From Vespa crabro (Eukaryota; Arthropoda; Insecta; Hymenoptera; Vespidae), in NCBI RefSeq assembly GCF_910589235.1, contig NC_060979.1, positions 992,001-1,056,000 on the forward strand: DNA of 64,000 nucleotides, given 5' to 3'. The notes beneath the pieces were generated by a model, which saw only the letters and a list, made by a program, of their open reading frames with translations, was not told the DNA's origin and ran no database searches. A program made the translations under genes and the position numbers. Positions 36,430-49,149 of this stretch are shown here, piece after piece (position 1 is the stretch's first letter; every line of letters begins with the position of its first letter).

Positions 36430-39400
36430 GCATATCGACCGAATGTGCGCCAACTAATTTATTGGTAAAAATTAATAGAATTCTATCAAAGTAGCATCCC
36501 ATACTTCTCACATACTAACACATTTATAAGCGGTGTTTGTCCGTGAAATACTTAGCTGTATATCTCATATAATTTTCCGAAGTCTATAACTATGTACTGA
36601 AAGATCCATCTATTTTAAGGTGCATGAATATAACAAAAATTATTAATTATATTGCTAATATCATACTTATAATTATTTGGCGTTTAAAACAGGGCTGACA
36701 TGATCAAAATAAAAAGTTCTTATGTCAATTAAAAAAAAGTATTTATGAATATAAATAAATTAAAAGAAGTCGGAATTGCGTATCAATTAGCACTTATTCG
36801 ATTGATGTACTAATTCTCGATAAAAAGTAATTAAAAGGATGAAATAGAATTGTAACTAAATGCAAAAAGACTCGTTAATTTAGTAAGAGATATATAAAAT
36901 TAAGTTTTTTCAAAACTTTTCAAAACTTTTATGCGTAAAATAAGAAATACCGATAATAAATAATAATAATAAATTCAAATACATATATATTTTTGTTATA
37001 TTTATAAATCTATATAAAAAGTTCATAAAATAAAGAGATTATCCGATCATTTGTGAAAGTTAGTCAGTAATCCTGTACTTGCTCTGAGAAAAATACCTGG
37101 ACTTTTGGTAGAAGAGTGACGTTACTTTAGTCATAAAAATAAAACTTTCTGTCCCCCATTTTTCTCAATCCAAGATGGGGAAGTTTTAGTTGATCTTCTG
37201 AGATTGAGCGAATGTGTATTAGTCAAAGTAAAGCTAGATAATATGTTCGAGAGGAATTATCAATCTTGTGTAAAGTGATATTATCTAACTCAATAGAACT
37301 TTCAGTAAGATTGAAAGTTTAATCTTCTTTTTTCTTTTGGCATTATTCGTTGCATTCTTTTTTGCCTTTTTATATCTTATAAATAAATTCTACAATGCAT
37401 CATAAAAATTTTGAAATTAATTTTTTAAATTAATGTAATTATTAGCTCGAAGTTGAATAAGAAACATTCTTATGTTGCTATAATATGGTTACTGCCTTAT
37501 AAAACAACATTTTTTACTGGACGATCCCTCTCGAAAGTACAAGTATTACAAAAGTACAAAGTGAAGCCTTCTTTCAGGCGCTCTTATATAAAAATTAAAT
37601 AAAAAAAATCTTAATCTTATTTATGTTAATATAATTACATAATACCAATCATAATGTATATTTAAGACACAATAACAATTTTGGATATAAAGCTAAAATC
37701 AAATTTGTTAAAAAGTAGATATATAAAAATGAAATTTAAAAATTACGTGATATTGTGAAGAGAAAATTTTCAGAATTCTTTGTACTTATTCGTTTCGAAC
37801 CTATGTTATTATATTGAACTTAACAAATTGAACGTTCGTTAAAATCTGAGGATAGTCATTTAACATTTATATTAAGAATCTGACAAAATTATCGCATGAG
37901 TTAGTATAACATTTCAATTTTACTTACTAAAACAGGGTGACCATTGATGTTCTAAGACAATATATTATTTACGTCTTCAATGATAATTAACATAATTTTC
38001 AATCTAATTGTTTTGCAGTATTAGAACTTTTCAAAAGAAGGATATCAGATAATAATGAATAATATTGAATAAGCAGAATATTATATATTATATAAAATAA
38101 TAATTATTAACATATATGTATAAAGTGTATATATATACTTTTAAATAACGCACAATCATGTTAAACAGTCGATATTAATTATTTATGTATTAAAATTATA
38201 CATATATATTAGAAATATTAAAAAATAGATAAGCCATAATTGCTATTTCAAGTATTAAATGTTCTAACATTTGATACGAATACATAAAAGTGTCGAAATA
38301 TTATTAAGAGGAATTAAAAAGTTTATTTTTATTTACTTTTAAATTAAAATTCTGAGTTTAACATCGAACCTTTACAATAGTTTGCCATAAAACACTATGA
38401 TGTTGCGTAGACACGCGTTAGTGTCGTGTCAGGTCTCATATGTAAGTATATCAGGGATTAATCAATTTTCATATTATAATATTTGTATATAATATTTGTA
38501 TAATATTTGCATCAGCATTGTATACAATGCTGATGCAAACTTGACACAGTCTTTTCCTGAGATTAGATTTGATTTAAAATTACTTAAAAATATTAAAAAA
38601 AACTTTTATCCTATAATAAAACTAAAAAAAATATTATTAATCTATTATGACATATAATTATGTGTAATAATGTACGAAGTACACTTGTTATGTAAAACAC
38701 ATTATTTGCTTTAAATCAATATAAAAAACATAATATATAGTTTCCTTATTAAGAATATTAAGTAATTGAAAATGTTTAAAAAAATTAAATAATTTCGATT
38801 TGTTATTACTTTTTCAAACTAATCATGTAAATATTATAATTCTTAACGAATATCAATAAATATGAATTTTTTATTTTATATACAAAAACGATTATAGTAA
38901 TTAACTAATCTTATAAAATAATAAATCAAAAACCGTAAGAATCTATTAACTTGAAAAATAAATTATCGTAAAATAAAAATAATTTACTAACATCGTTCTT
39001 ATATAATTAGCACATTCTAGTTTGATCGTTGTAAACTATTTCATTAAAAATAAATAATTAAGCTTAAAACCACTAAATTATCAACATTTCTATTGCCTCT
39101 GAATAATAAATAATGTTACTGTACCAATTTTCTTTACATTTTGTTTCATGAAGTTAATCGATCTAGCGAATGAAATTGGTCTGTACCTAAATCAAATAAC
39201 TCGACAAAATTCGTCCACTCATTTCAATTAAATTTATCACTTAAGCTTTATTTACCTCTCATTATCCATTTCACTATTGTTCTTCTGTAAATTATTTATC
39301 GAAATACCTAAATGTTCACTTAAGTCAATTTGAAATTTACTGAAGCAGATTATTATTTTCATAATCTCGTGCCACTTAATCATATTGAACAAAAGTAAAT

Positions 39401-40790
39401 CAAGAAGAATAGGAAGGATTATAAATTCTAAAAAAAAAAATAATTAATACATCACGGCCGAGTCATTTGCTGTACGTGTGAATTATAATTCATATTTTAT
39501 GCTCGTAAAAATCTCAACGTTGAAAGCTAATTGATTTCTTATTTGAATAATATTCCCATCACTTCACTTTAGAGTCCGTCGACAATAAAAAATAATCATT
39601 TCGATGGAAACATTTACATTCCTATACCTGTACCTATTCCTAGAGCTAAACATATATCCATATCTATCTCGTACAGACAATATATTGGCTTGTTTATTTA
39701 CTTGCACGAAGTACAGCACCAACTACAGCTTGCAATAAATTAAATCTACATATGTACAAGTTGCTAATGAATATTTATGTTTTTCAAAATCAACGTCAAA
39801 GGAGACAAAAAAAGCAAAACTATCCGGAATAGCGAATATTATATAATTCAGAAGAAATATTCGATATTCCATCACAGATGAGAATTTATCCAATTTAACA
39901 AGCTCTTCTGCGATACTATTCTTTTAAATTAGTCTTTTTTTTTAAATTAATCCTATTAAATTAATTTTGGAGGCAGTGAGAAATAAAAATATGAAGTATT
40001 TTTAGAATTAAAAAAAAAGAAATATTAAAAATTAATAATGTAGTTTAAATATAGTATAAAATATATAAAATTATTTGTAATAATTAATTATATATAATGT
40101 AATTATTTTATTGTAAGATATATTATTTATTAATTCATTATAATTATTTATTTATATTAAAACATTTTATAATTATCTTTTAAATTAATAGTAGGTTAAA
40201 TTAATAATTTTAATCCAGTTGCGTCTACAAGAAGAAAAAGTTGAATCTTTTTTTTTCAACAGCATTATCTACGTTCTTGCCAGAGATAATTATGCTCTAA
40301 TCCAGATTTGTTTATAAATAATCATCATTTATACTTTTCTACTAGAGATTTTTATGCTAAACGTCGACAAATAAAAAAACAAAATGCATGTTAAGTTATC
40401 ATCATGCATTACATAACGAGTCAAATTTAATTACTATTGTATTTTAATCGTTATGTGCATAAGTGTATTTAAATAAATCAAATTACTACATATCCATTTT
40501 GTTTGCTTATAAATAAATATAAAATAAAATATATCCATAGTAAGTTCTGCAATGTGTTTCTTTTCTACTATAAAAATCAGTAGTGATTCTTCCATCGTTT
40601 GAACATAAAAGTAAAACAATACGATAACGACGAATTGGAAAATGCTTGAAAAATAACAAAACGTTCAATTTTAATCTCTTTGAAAGACGATTCCGCTTCG
40701 TCGCGTAACCTAACGTTGGGTTATACAATTGTTAATTTCATCTCATTTTCAGGAATGAATGAAAAAAACAGTTTACAGTTACGCTTATGT
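36430..40790. other. Long AT-rich region without recognisable genes
   Basis: About 4.3 kb with no exon of a known family on either strand. It includes a perfect 34-bp palindrome (listed separately), a CCCCCATT-CCAAGATGGGG imperfect inverted pair near 37,153-37,180 and a moderately GC-rich patch at 38,395-38,440. Bases 37,245-37,310 may be a very old FAR exon 2 relic, but that is weak. Open frames around 40.4-40.7 kb are chance frames. Confidence 0.4.
38506..38539. repeat. Perfect 34-bp palindrome
   Basis: The half-site TTTGCATCAGCATTGTA is followed directly by its exact complement, with no loop. The left flank completes an ATTTGCAT octamer. It could be a cruciform-prone site, a dyad for a homodimeric DNA-binding protein or the tip of a short inverted-repeat element. 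No flanking target duplication was seen. Confidence 0.85.
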
Positions 40791-40794
40791 TTAC

Positions 40795-41035
40795 AAATCG
40801 ATTTGGAAAAGTAGAATTGATAGAAGCTCTTAGGAGGACGTAGACTAAAAGTAGTTGTTGGGAAAAGTACTTTGACTGGCGGCATGACAAGGAAATATAC
40901 GCCTGTAAAAATGCAATTATCCAAGGCAACTGTCTTTAAGCTTACCCCACATTCAAAAGTTCTACGACGGTCAAAGTATATTTTTAACCAGTAGAACAGG
41001 AATATTATAAATTGTTTTCCACGCACAAGTCTTGG
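40795..41035 (+). pseudogene. FAR exon 1 relic
   Basis: ACAAATCGATTTGGAAAAGT, then AGAATTGATAGAAGC, matches the exon 1 start context. Bases 40,945-41,010 match the LTPIQKFYDGQSIFLT segment, out of frame with the start, and then AGTAGAACAGGA takes the place of the TGGTGF loop. About 80 bases between are rearranged. It is non-functional. Confidence 0.65.
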
Positions 41036-41082
41036 AATTTGTGGGTATCATTACTTAATAAATAATTTAAATATTGTATTAA

Positions 41083-41252
41083 CCCTTAATGGACCAATGC
41101 CGCCATATGAACGGCATTGTACTTTACTTACTGGATCCAAAGTTGTTATATGTACTAGTAAAGCGTTAAATATTGTGCCATGTCATTTTTGTGAATTATC
41201 TATGTTCCGTTATCTTTTATCTTTTCTTGAAATACTTCCAGACCGTTAAAGA
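41083..41252. mobile_element. 170-bp TTAA-flanked MITE-like element
   Basis: TTAA at 41079-41082 and 41253-41256 flank imperfect terminal repeats (CCCTTAATGGACC against TCTTTAACGGTCT on the other strand). A sub-terminal hairpin, CAATGCCG and CGGCATTG, lies at 41095-41119. The layout matches that of the MITE at 21,457 (TTAA, terminal repeat, sub-terminal palindrome), but the sequence differs. Confidence 0.65.
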
Positions 41253-41259
41253 TTAAACT

Positions 41260-41860
41260 ATAAAACAAAGAATGAGCAGGAAGTTTTTTTTTATAGAATT
41301 TAATCTCTATATTGCAAACAAAGCACCTAATTTCTTAATTGAAAGCAAATAAATAGTATTGTTCATGAGTCTTGTTAAAAATTATCATCCCTACTGCTAA
41401 TGATATCAGAAATATGTTATATAAAATATAAAATAGTCGTCTCACCACCATATTATCTAGAGTTACTCTATAATTAAGTATTTAGTATTTTGTAGACATA
41501 AAAAAAAAAGAAATTGATAAATAATGTTTTGAACTAACATATAAAAGCTATATATTAATTTCTTGAATTAATATGTAATTATAATATATACGTCCATGGT
41601 ATAAAAAAGGTTTAGAATATCTTTGAATAAATGCTTTCCAGTTATTTTCCAGGTTGAGAGAGATATCTATACTTGTACTTACATCTATGTCACACGGACG
41701 TTACCTAAGTGAAACATAGGTCAATCTCTCCTCGCACAATATTTTCCACAACTGCATAATGTGGATGATAAAAATCGAGCTAAAGAAAAGTGAAAGAACC
41801 TTTCACGTACGATGAAGAAGTAAAAAAGAGTTACAAGTTCATCTATACTAACACGTTTGC
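41260..41860. other. Spacer, no gene seen
   Basis: AT-rich DNA. Bases near 41,635-41,660 (TCCAGTTATTTTCCAGGTTGAG) resemble the start of FAR exon 2, without the rest of the exon. Confidence 0.35.
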
Positions 41861-41861
41861 A

Positions 41862-41955
41862 GATTGATCTGGTAGAAATGATGGAATTACTCTTAGAAGA
41901 GGATGGACAAGAAGTAGCCGTTACAGAAAACGACTTCGAGAGATTTTAATCCTTT
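41862..41955 (+). pseudogene. FAR exon 1 relic
   Basis: The acceptor-like TTTGCAGATTGATCTGGTAG precedes AAATGATGGAATTACTCTTA and GAAGAGGATGGACAAGAAGT, which encode a line like MMELLLEEDGQEVAV and match the N-terminus of FAR-B and FAR-C. It ends at a TAA and the Rossmann part is absent. Confidence 0.65.
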
Positions 41956-41984
41956 CAAAAGATAGTTCAACTTCATCTCGCTAC

Positions 41985-44268
41985 TGTGACATCAACAGTT
42001 AGGTCTTGAATGGCTGTAGAGTAAACAAAGTGCCTGCAGCCTCCCAATTACACCAACCTAATCACGCGCCTCTTTTTCGGTCAATCGTTTCGAAATCATA
42101 TACGGGAGCGAGGCTCTTTTTTCCTCTTTTTTCTATACAATAGGGCAGTCAAACTGCGCCAGGAAAGATTTACTTTAACTTACTTATTCGATGAAACGAT
42201 GAGAGATGCTCCGAATATTGTTCCTTGCGTCTATATTTCTTTTGTGGGTTCCTGACTCTGCTACTGACCCTTGAATTGGTTTCCTTTTGCTGACGAAAGC
42301 TGAGAAATAATCGGGCGTAGCGATGCTCGGTATTCGGCACCCTTTTCTTCTCTTTTACGAATTGATTTATTTAGTATAAAATCGGTGATGGAAATTTACA
42401 ATGAATAACAATATAAGTCTTAAGTATCGTAACTGCTAATTGTAAAGAACTGTGCTTAGCGACTGTCTCCAACAAAATGATCTTAACGGCTAACTGCGAT
42501 GAATTTATCTAGACGACTGCGGATGATGAAGTCCTGACGGCGAAATGTTGACGATGAAGTTTTTTCTGCTGCGGCCTCGCCTGCACATGACTCGCCTGCA
42601 CGTACATTTTTGCAAGAATCGCATCATTTCTTGCGCATTTCTCTATGGTCAATTTCTAAGCGATAAGCCATTGAGTTACACTGTTCCTGCATATATTAGG
42701 GTGTCCCATAAGTTTCTTTCGTTTTCTAATATGAAATGAATATACAATGTTTAATGTTTAAGATATTATTTATTTTGTTATATAAGAACCCTTTTGCTCT
42801 ATTACCTTCTTCCATCTCTCAGAAAGCCTCATTATGCCTTCTTTCCAAAATTGTGTTTTGGACAAGAAATAATCCTAGTGGTACGCTTTTTCGCTGATGG
42901 ATTTAAAGCGCTTATCGCAAAGAGAATTTTTTAAGGATAAAAAGAAGTAATAATCAGATGGAGCGAGATCTAGAGAGTATGCAGGATGCGGTAAAACATC
43001 CCAATCAAATTGTAAGAGCTTTTTTCTTACCGCTAATGCAATATGTGCTATCGCATTGTCATAATGAAAAACAATGCCTCGTCGGTTCATTAATTCTGGT
43101 CGTTTTTCTGCTATAGCAGCTTTCAATTGATTCAGTTGATCGTAGAATTTATTGTATCATCTTGAGGAAGGAGCTCGTAGAAAATTACACCCTTCCAATC
43201 CCACCAAATGGATAAATGAACTTTTTCGTGGTGCAGTCCCGGCTTTGCGACAGTTGAAGGTCTATTGTTCTTACACCAAGTGCAGTTTTCTATGCACATA
43301 TTCATATAAAATCCATATTTTGTCTCCAACGACAAGCCTCTTTAGAACCTTTTCATGTCACTGGAGAAGCAAGTCTCATGTAAAGATGCGATTCATAAGA
43401 CTAATTTCCATCAGTAAGTGCGGAACCCAAACTTCGCAGCGATTAACATATCCCATCTTGGTTAGGTGATTATGTACTGTTGTTTTAAGAATCCTAGTGG
43501 CATTCACTATTTTGCGCATACTATATCGCGGATTTTCATCAAGCATGGCCTTGGTATCCGTTGTGTTTGGGCGGCCGTTGCGATCTTCATCTTTCAGATT
43601 AAAATTTCCCCTTCTAAATTTTCTAAACCAATTGCAAACGGTTGTAATATTTATAGCATCAACCCCGTACACGATACAAATCTCGTCGACAGTATTCTTT
43701 ACACCATCACCTTTTTTGAAACAATGAAGCATAAGATGCCGTAAATGTCGCCTCTCTCTAACTATGTTTAACGCTGTGGATGAAAGTTTTAATAGAGATT
43801 GTGGCACAAACGAAACGTACTGTAAAAGAGATTTCGGACGACTGAAACCGATGACATAGACGGCTAATAAGAAACTTTTGGGACACCTAATAGTTCCTTG
43901 GTCAGCTTTATTTCTGCACACGTGGCTCTTGGGCGCGCTCCGCTGCCAAGGTTGGAAGAGGCATGACGCATCTGCATTCTTGCTCGTACTTTTTGTCCTC
44001 CTTTGTCTTCTCGTATTTCTTTACTACATGTCTTATAGATAGTTCTAAATTACATATCAACTACAAGCTGCCGATGGTTATTCTTATGGGAAAGATAGAG
44101 GAGAAACAATTAAAATAATGGTATCGCTCTACATGCACACGTACTCGTGCCTATAAGGCATATTAATTAAACATTAATACTCTTCTTTGAGGTGTCTTTT
44201 ATAGTTTCTGGTTGACTAACGCACGAAGACGTGACACTATCAACGTTATATTAATTGTATTATCTACT
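41985..44268. other. Less AT-rich block of foreign appearance, interrupted by a mariner
   Basis: Base composition rises sharply in 41,985-42,690 and 43,893-44,090. The left edge reads TGTGACATCAACAGTTAGG, and a TATAAA lies at 42375-42380 in a plausible promoter setting. The right part holds no open frame of note. One reading is a solo LTR or other retroelement remnant into which the mariner jumped. I found no matching terminal duplication, so the identity is open. Confidence 0.4.
42696..43890 (-). mobile_element. mariner element of a second lineage, inactivated, about 1.2 kb
   Basis: Terminal repeats are TTAGGGTGTCCCATAAGTTT on the left and the complement of TTAGGTGTCCCAAAAGTTTC on the right, with TA on both sides. 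The minus-strand transposase remnant runs from about 43,732 to a stop at 42,770. It shows the N-terminal helix-turn-helix (FKKGDG-KNTVDEICIVYGVD) and YDNA and LAPSD spaced as D,D34D. Frameshifts near 43,370, 43,130 and 42,880 break it, and the first catalytic motif is degraded. Confidence 0.92.
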
Positions 44269-44269
44269 A

Positions 44270-44636
44270 ATGGGTTATTCGGATAGTAATTTTGTTTTTT
44301 TTTTTTTTTTTTGTGAAAATGAAAGACAATTTTCGTATAATGAACAAATATTTTATTAAATTATATATTGGCAATTTTGGTCCAATACCTTTTACCATAT
44401 TTCTAGTAATAACATGATTCCACGCTCATAAAATTTTTGGTCTTTGCTGGCAAAAAACTGATCGTTGTGGTTTTTGACCTCTTCATTTGAACTGAAGGTT
44501 TTACCGTCAAAAAATTTTGCGGTGACCGGAACAAATAATAATCCGAAGGTGCCAGATCTGGAGAATATGGTGGGTGTGGCATTGTATCCCATTCAAGCTG
44601 TAAAAGCTTTTGGCGAGTGACCAAACTTGTATGAGA
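44270..44636 (-). mobile_element. Truncated mariner, same family as 21,845-23,136
   Basis: The terminal repeat is ATGGGTTATTCGGATAGTAA with a longer T run. The minus-strand C-terminal transposase segment matches the first mariner (WDTMPHPPYSPDLAPSDYYLF) and includes a one-base deletion that shifts frame near 44,515. It stops abruptly at 44,636, where FAR-associated flank sequence begins. Confidence 0.9.
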
Positions 44637-45240
44637 CTATACAGTTTAGTAGAAGCAGGTAGCCTTTTCCCCTCAATCACGGAAGGCTTAAACTGTCAGT
44701 GTACGCAATTCATAACGATCAAAAACTTTACAATTAGAAACAAATTTTCGACGTTTTGGTTAAATTTTTGGGATTTGAGATCAGTATGGCGAACATTTCA
44801 CAAAAAACACCAAAGTAATGAATTTACCAGCAAAAACGGAATTAATAAATATTTCGGCAACAAAACTCAACAGTTATGATTCCAAAAGATGTATTTGTCG
44901 AAGAAACTTTGAATTATGTTCTTATTCATCTTACTTTCATTTTTACTAGGAAAGAGAAAATGGAAAAAAAAGTGATACGTGTTTTTAGTGAAGTTTAGGA
45001 ATGAAACTTGTAGCTATAAGTATTCGGCCATAATAAAAATTAAATATAAAAAAATAAGTATATATTATATGCAATAAATGGCGTCGTATATAAGGAACAA
45101 GTTTTAGCCCACATATATGTCCGAGATTTCACGAATAAAAACCGTTTAATTTTGATTTATTTTCATTCAAGAAATTATTGATTCGTAGGCGATAGCCTAA
45201 ATTATGCTTATTTTTATCCTTCATTCATTTGCTTATCTTT
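44637..45240. other. FAR 3'-flank repeat and duplication boundary
   Basis: Bases 44,640-44,900 resemble 690-960 at clearly lower identity than the region after about 45,030, which is near-identical to 1,088 onward. The boundary of the recent duplication, or of the last conversion tract, therefore lies here. An AATAAA candidate for FAR1b lies at 45161-45156 (minus). Confidence 0.55.
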
Positions 45241-45247
45241 GCTTCTT

Positions 45248-47685
45248 TTACGGAGATCCAAATGTTACAAGCAGCCTGGAAATCATAGCCCATGTGATCA
45301 TAAATAGGACACAGGCGATAAGAAGTTTCAATCCTTGATGCATCAGATAAAACCTTGAAAATTTGAAAAATCAATATTATTTGAAAGTGATTGTTAATAA
45401 TAGAGGGACAACGAAGTAAAAATGCAATAAAAAAGATACCTTCGCCATTTTATACGAGCTTGTGGGAGTGTTTCAATAGGATCCTTTAAGATATATTTTC
45501 TTACACCTGTGAAGTATGTTTCAAAATAAGTATTCCAAACGAGATCCTTCATATCACAATAGAATAATTCACGATCTTTGAGCGTTAACTTCTTCAACAA
45601 TTCGTTCCATCTTTCATTCGTAAATTTTTTTTCGTTTATAGAAAAATAACTAAGTAGATTTGACATTTCGTGAATTTTATTGTACATTCTGAATAACCTT
45701 GAACGGAAAGGATTATCGCCAGATGAAATTTTTCGCTTCTTTATCGTTCTAATATGCTCTCTCCAGAAAATAAGATAAGAGAAATTTACCTTGGGTTTCT
45801 ATCCGTGCACAAAGAGAGTGTATCGATTATAAGAGCTGGTAGTAAATGTAGAAAATATACGTAGAAAAGATAGATCGACCGATATTTTGTTATTTCAAAG
45901 ATAGGGCACCAAATTGCCTTTTCAAACGGTACCAATTCTCCATATGTAAGTATCATTTCTATAAATCTACCGTAAGTGAATGGATTGTCCTTTGATACGT
46001 AATTGTAAATGGGAATATCTTCGTAGGTTCTAAAAAGATTATTTATTCATACGGACGAATTAATTCAATATATTCTAATATCATTATTTAATTTGATCCT
46101 AAAAATATTGTTTCGAGTATTTGTCGTTACTTTCGATTATTTGCAATCTCCCATGCGCTAGCGATTATTCCATTGGTGGTCAAATCTCCAGGTACGAAGT
46201 CCACATTTATCGATCCATCACAATGGTGAGTTCGCATTAATCCCATAAAAACATTTGTTGTGATTCCTGTTGGTCCGTTCCTGTTGTCGATCCAACCTCG
46301 GATAGGTTCTCGATACGTGGATATAACTAGAAATAATACATCAATTAATACAACATTATTTATTAGTTTGTTTTATAAGAATTATGTTGCTACCAACCCA
46401 TTCCTGGCCGAAATATTCCCAGCGGTATAGAGTCAGCATGCTTTCTTATAAGATTCTCTGCGACTGTTTTCGTATAAACATAAGTATTTGGCCATATTCC
46501 GAGTAATCTACAATCAAAGAATTGTGTGAGTGTTTTATTAAGTGTACTATTCATTTTATATTTTTTTATAAATAAATATGAAACTAAGCAATCGATATTC
46601 CGAGATATAAACGTACTGTGGGGTAATATCGTCGAGCAATTTTTCATTTATACAGTTCACCAAATTTATCAACTCGTCGGGATCTATCGGTGGGTCATAA
46701 AATTTCTCCTCAAGTGGAATATGAAAACAATTGGAATAAGCCGTTGATACGTGCACAACACTCTGAAATTTTAAGCATAACAAAGATTTGTTAAAGTCAG
46801 ATTTTGAAAGACCATGATTGTTATTAATACGTATACAGAGGACAAAGGTGGCACCTTCAGTTTTGACATTTCTTTGGACAAATTTATTATATCTTTTACA
46901 CTTCGAACGTTGATTTCTGTTGCCAATTTCATTTTCTCGTTGAACTTAACGGTTGCGGCGACATGAAAAATAATTGAGACCTCGCGTATTAATGTAGCTC
47001 TATCGACCATTGAGATATCGAGATTCGGCAAGGTACAATCGCCATTGATTGGAACTATACGATTCTGGAATGTTGGTTGTTTCTCTCTCAAAGTGGAAAA
47101 TAACTGGAAAGTTGATACAGAGTTGTAAATATTTTCTCTCCCACGTTGGTTATCATAAATGACAGGAAAACGACTTTTTGCGATCTTTTCCACGATATGA
47201 TAGACCAGTACTTTGTTTCTCAAATTTCTTTATTTTATATTCCAATTATATTATTTAATAGAAAGAGATAATTTCAAAGATGAATCAAAGGTGAAATAAT
47301 AATTTACTAATCCCTATAATAGATATAATAACTCAATGAATCTAATGCATGGAAATAAGATATAATAACTTACAGAATTTTCTATTAGTTCTTTCATGCG
47401 TTGATGCACACTTTTCCCTTTTTTTGTACGGATCAAAAGATAAATGCAAGTGATACCGGGACATTCTCTTAACAATTTCTCGATCAATAACTTTCCTATG
47501 AATCCTGTTCCACCAGTTATAAAAATACTTTGACCATTGTAAAATTTTTGAATGGGTGTAAGTTCGTAATTATCCCCGATGGGTTGAATATATGCAGGAA
47601 CATATTTAGTTTCCGTAGCATCTCTCAAAGAACTTTCCGATAGGGCTATTTCTTGTTCACCTCTTTCTGGCTGTACGTCTATCAT
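45248..47685 (-). CDS. FAR1b: intact fatty acyl-CoA reductase, duplicate of FAR1a
   Basis: The predicted enzyme and exon structure are as in FAR1a: 47685-47374, 47103-46855, 46762-46617, 46507-46398, 46326-46131, 46029-45790, 45697-45440 and 45353-45248, giving 538 residues. TGGTGFIG lies at 57-64 and YVYTK at 245-249. By eye it differs from FAR1a at about ten residues, including A154 (T154 in FAR1a) within the conserved HVAATV stretch, M160, two changes after residue 300 (VDF for MDI), three in exon 6 (NED to YED, FLEK to FIEM), IED to LKD in exon 7 and one Ile to Val in exon 8. About seven silent changes were also noted. Splice signals are conserved, including the weak GTGCCA donor of exon 2. 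Both copies could be expressed. Confidence 0.9.
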
Positions 47686-47705
47686 ATTTGCTTTTCTAAA
47701 TCGAT

Positions 47706-49145
47706 CTGTAAACATAAACATGAACGTAAATGCAGAAATCTTCTCTGTTTCTCTATTGTATTTATTTATTTTAATCGTTGAAACGATAATGCAAATAAAT
47801 TCAAGTGTCCGTTGAAAGTATTATATTCGAACGTTTGTTTATCATTAACACAATCTTTATTCCGATGGGTTTGCTCTTTCTACCTTAATATCGATTATTA
47901 AAAGGCATTCATTGCATTTATTACTCGTCCTAATATATATCTATAATTTAAAATAGACAATTTCTTTATGATAGAAATTGATCGATAATTGGTGCCCTCA
48001 ATTCGAAAAGGAAAAATATAACGTGACATGTATGAAAGAAACATGTACATATATTAATATTAATTGCTTTATGATATTGTTTTTTATCTACTATAAGGTA
48101 AAACAAAACGTTTCAATTGCAAATGTATCGTTCAACCTGCCTCATAATAATGTGTAATAAGTGAACATCATAGAACAAGTTATACAAGAAAAATCAATAG
48201 AGTCTTCGACTGCGATCACTTTTCTATTCTAGTCTACCTATAATTTTTCGGGTACTAAGCAAACAGAACAACGTCTGATTTTTCTCGTTAATAAAATGAT
48301 ACGATATTCTTTCAACTAGAAAAATTTTTTAGTCTTCCTTCGTTCAGACAGGAAAAAAATATTTATTACGATTCTTGGAGAAATCTTTTCAATATTTGAT
48401 AAAAGATAAGTGCAAAAAAGTTAAAAGTTGGTCTATGTGAAACTAAAGGGGATTATATAAAAATCGACAAAAAAGAGTGTCAAGAAATTTACTGTAGGTA
48501 ATTACATTACAGATTCCGTATCAACAATGTTTATGTTAGATAAAAATATCTTTTATCGGTCCACTAACAAAAGAATAATCAAAGCTGATCACATTCCGTG
48601 TTTATATTTCTGAATATTTCGAAAATTAAAAAAAATTTTTTCCCGTTCCATTTATCGTTTTAATTATGGTAGTTTCAGCTAATTCTTCTATATTTGTTGA
48701 ATTGTAGTATTAACCGATTATCATTATTTCTTTTTTTCCCATAATTTCGTGTAACTCACAAACCTTTTTATGCTTTTTAAAATTTTCACGTAATTATTTA
48801 CTTGAATTTTCATAAAAGAATGTTAGTAAATTTTTATAACACACCGTTTTATTCTGATTCTTTTTAGGTGTATACTTCTACAAAATTTACTTACTTTCAG
48901 AATTATTTTTCATATTGCAAAATTAAAATAAACGGGCTTGCAGTAAAGTTATGAACATTCGGAGTAGAGATTTTTTTCTTTACTCCTTAGGACAGTTGTA
49001 GGTGTTGATTTATCGAAGCTCACTTTTTAACTGAAATATAAAAACAACCAAAAACATTTAACCTTTTTCTCTCACCACGTTTCATTGATCAATTCTTGAT
49101 CTTTTTCGACAATCTTGCTTTTTTTTCTTATATACGAACATAATT
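47706..49145. other. Upstream flank of FAR1b, no gene seen
   Basis: Counterpart of 3,773-5,220 with scattered substitutions. It presumably contains the noncoding first exon and promoter. Confidence 0.45.
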
Positions 49146-49149
49146 CGTA

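Noticed and set aside
40683..40725. TAACCTAACGTTGGGTTATA as a telomere-like TTAGG repeat
   Set aside because: Only one or two units on each strand. Too short to distinguish from chance.
43152..43744. Plus-strand frames in the second mariner
   Set aside because: Antisense to the recognisable D,D34D transposase.
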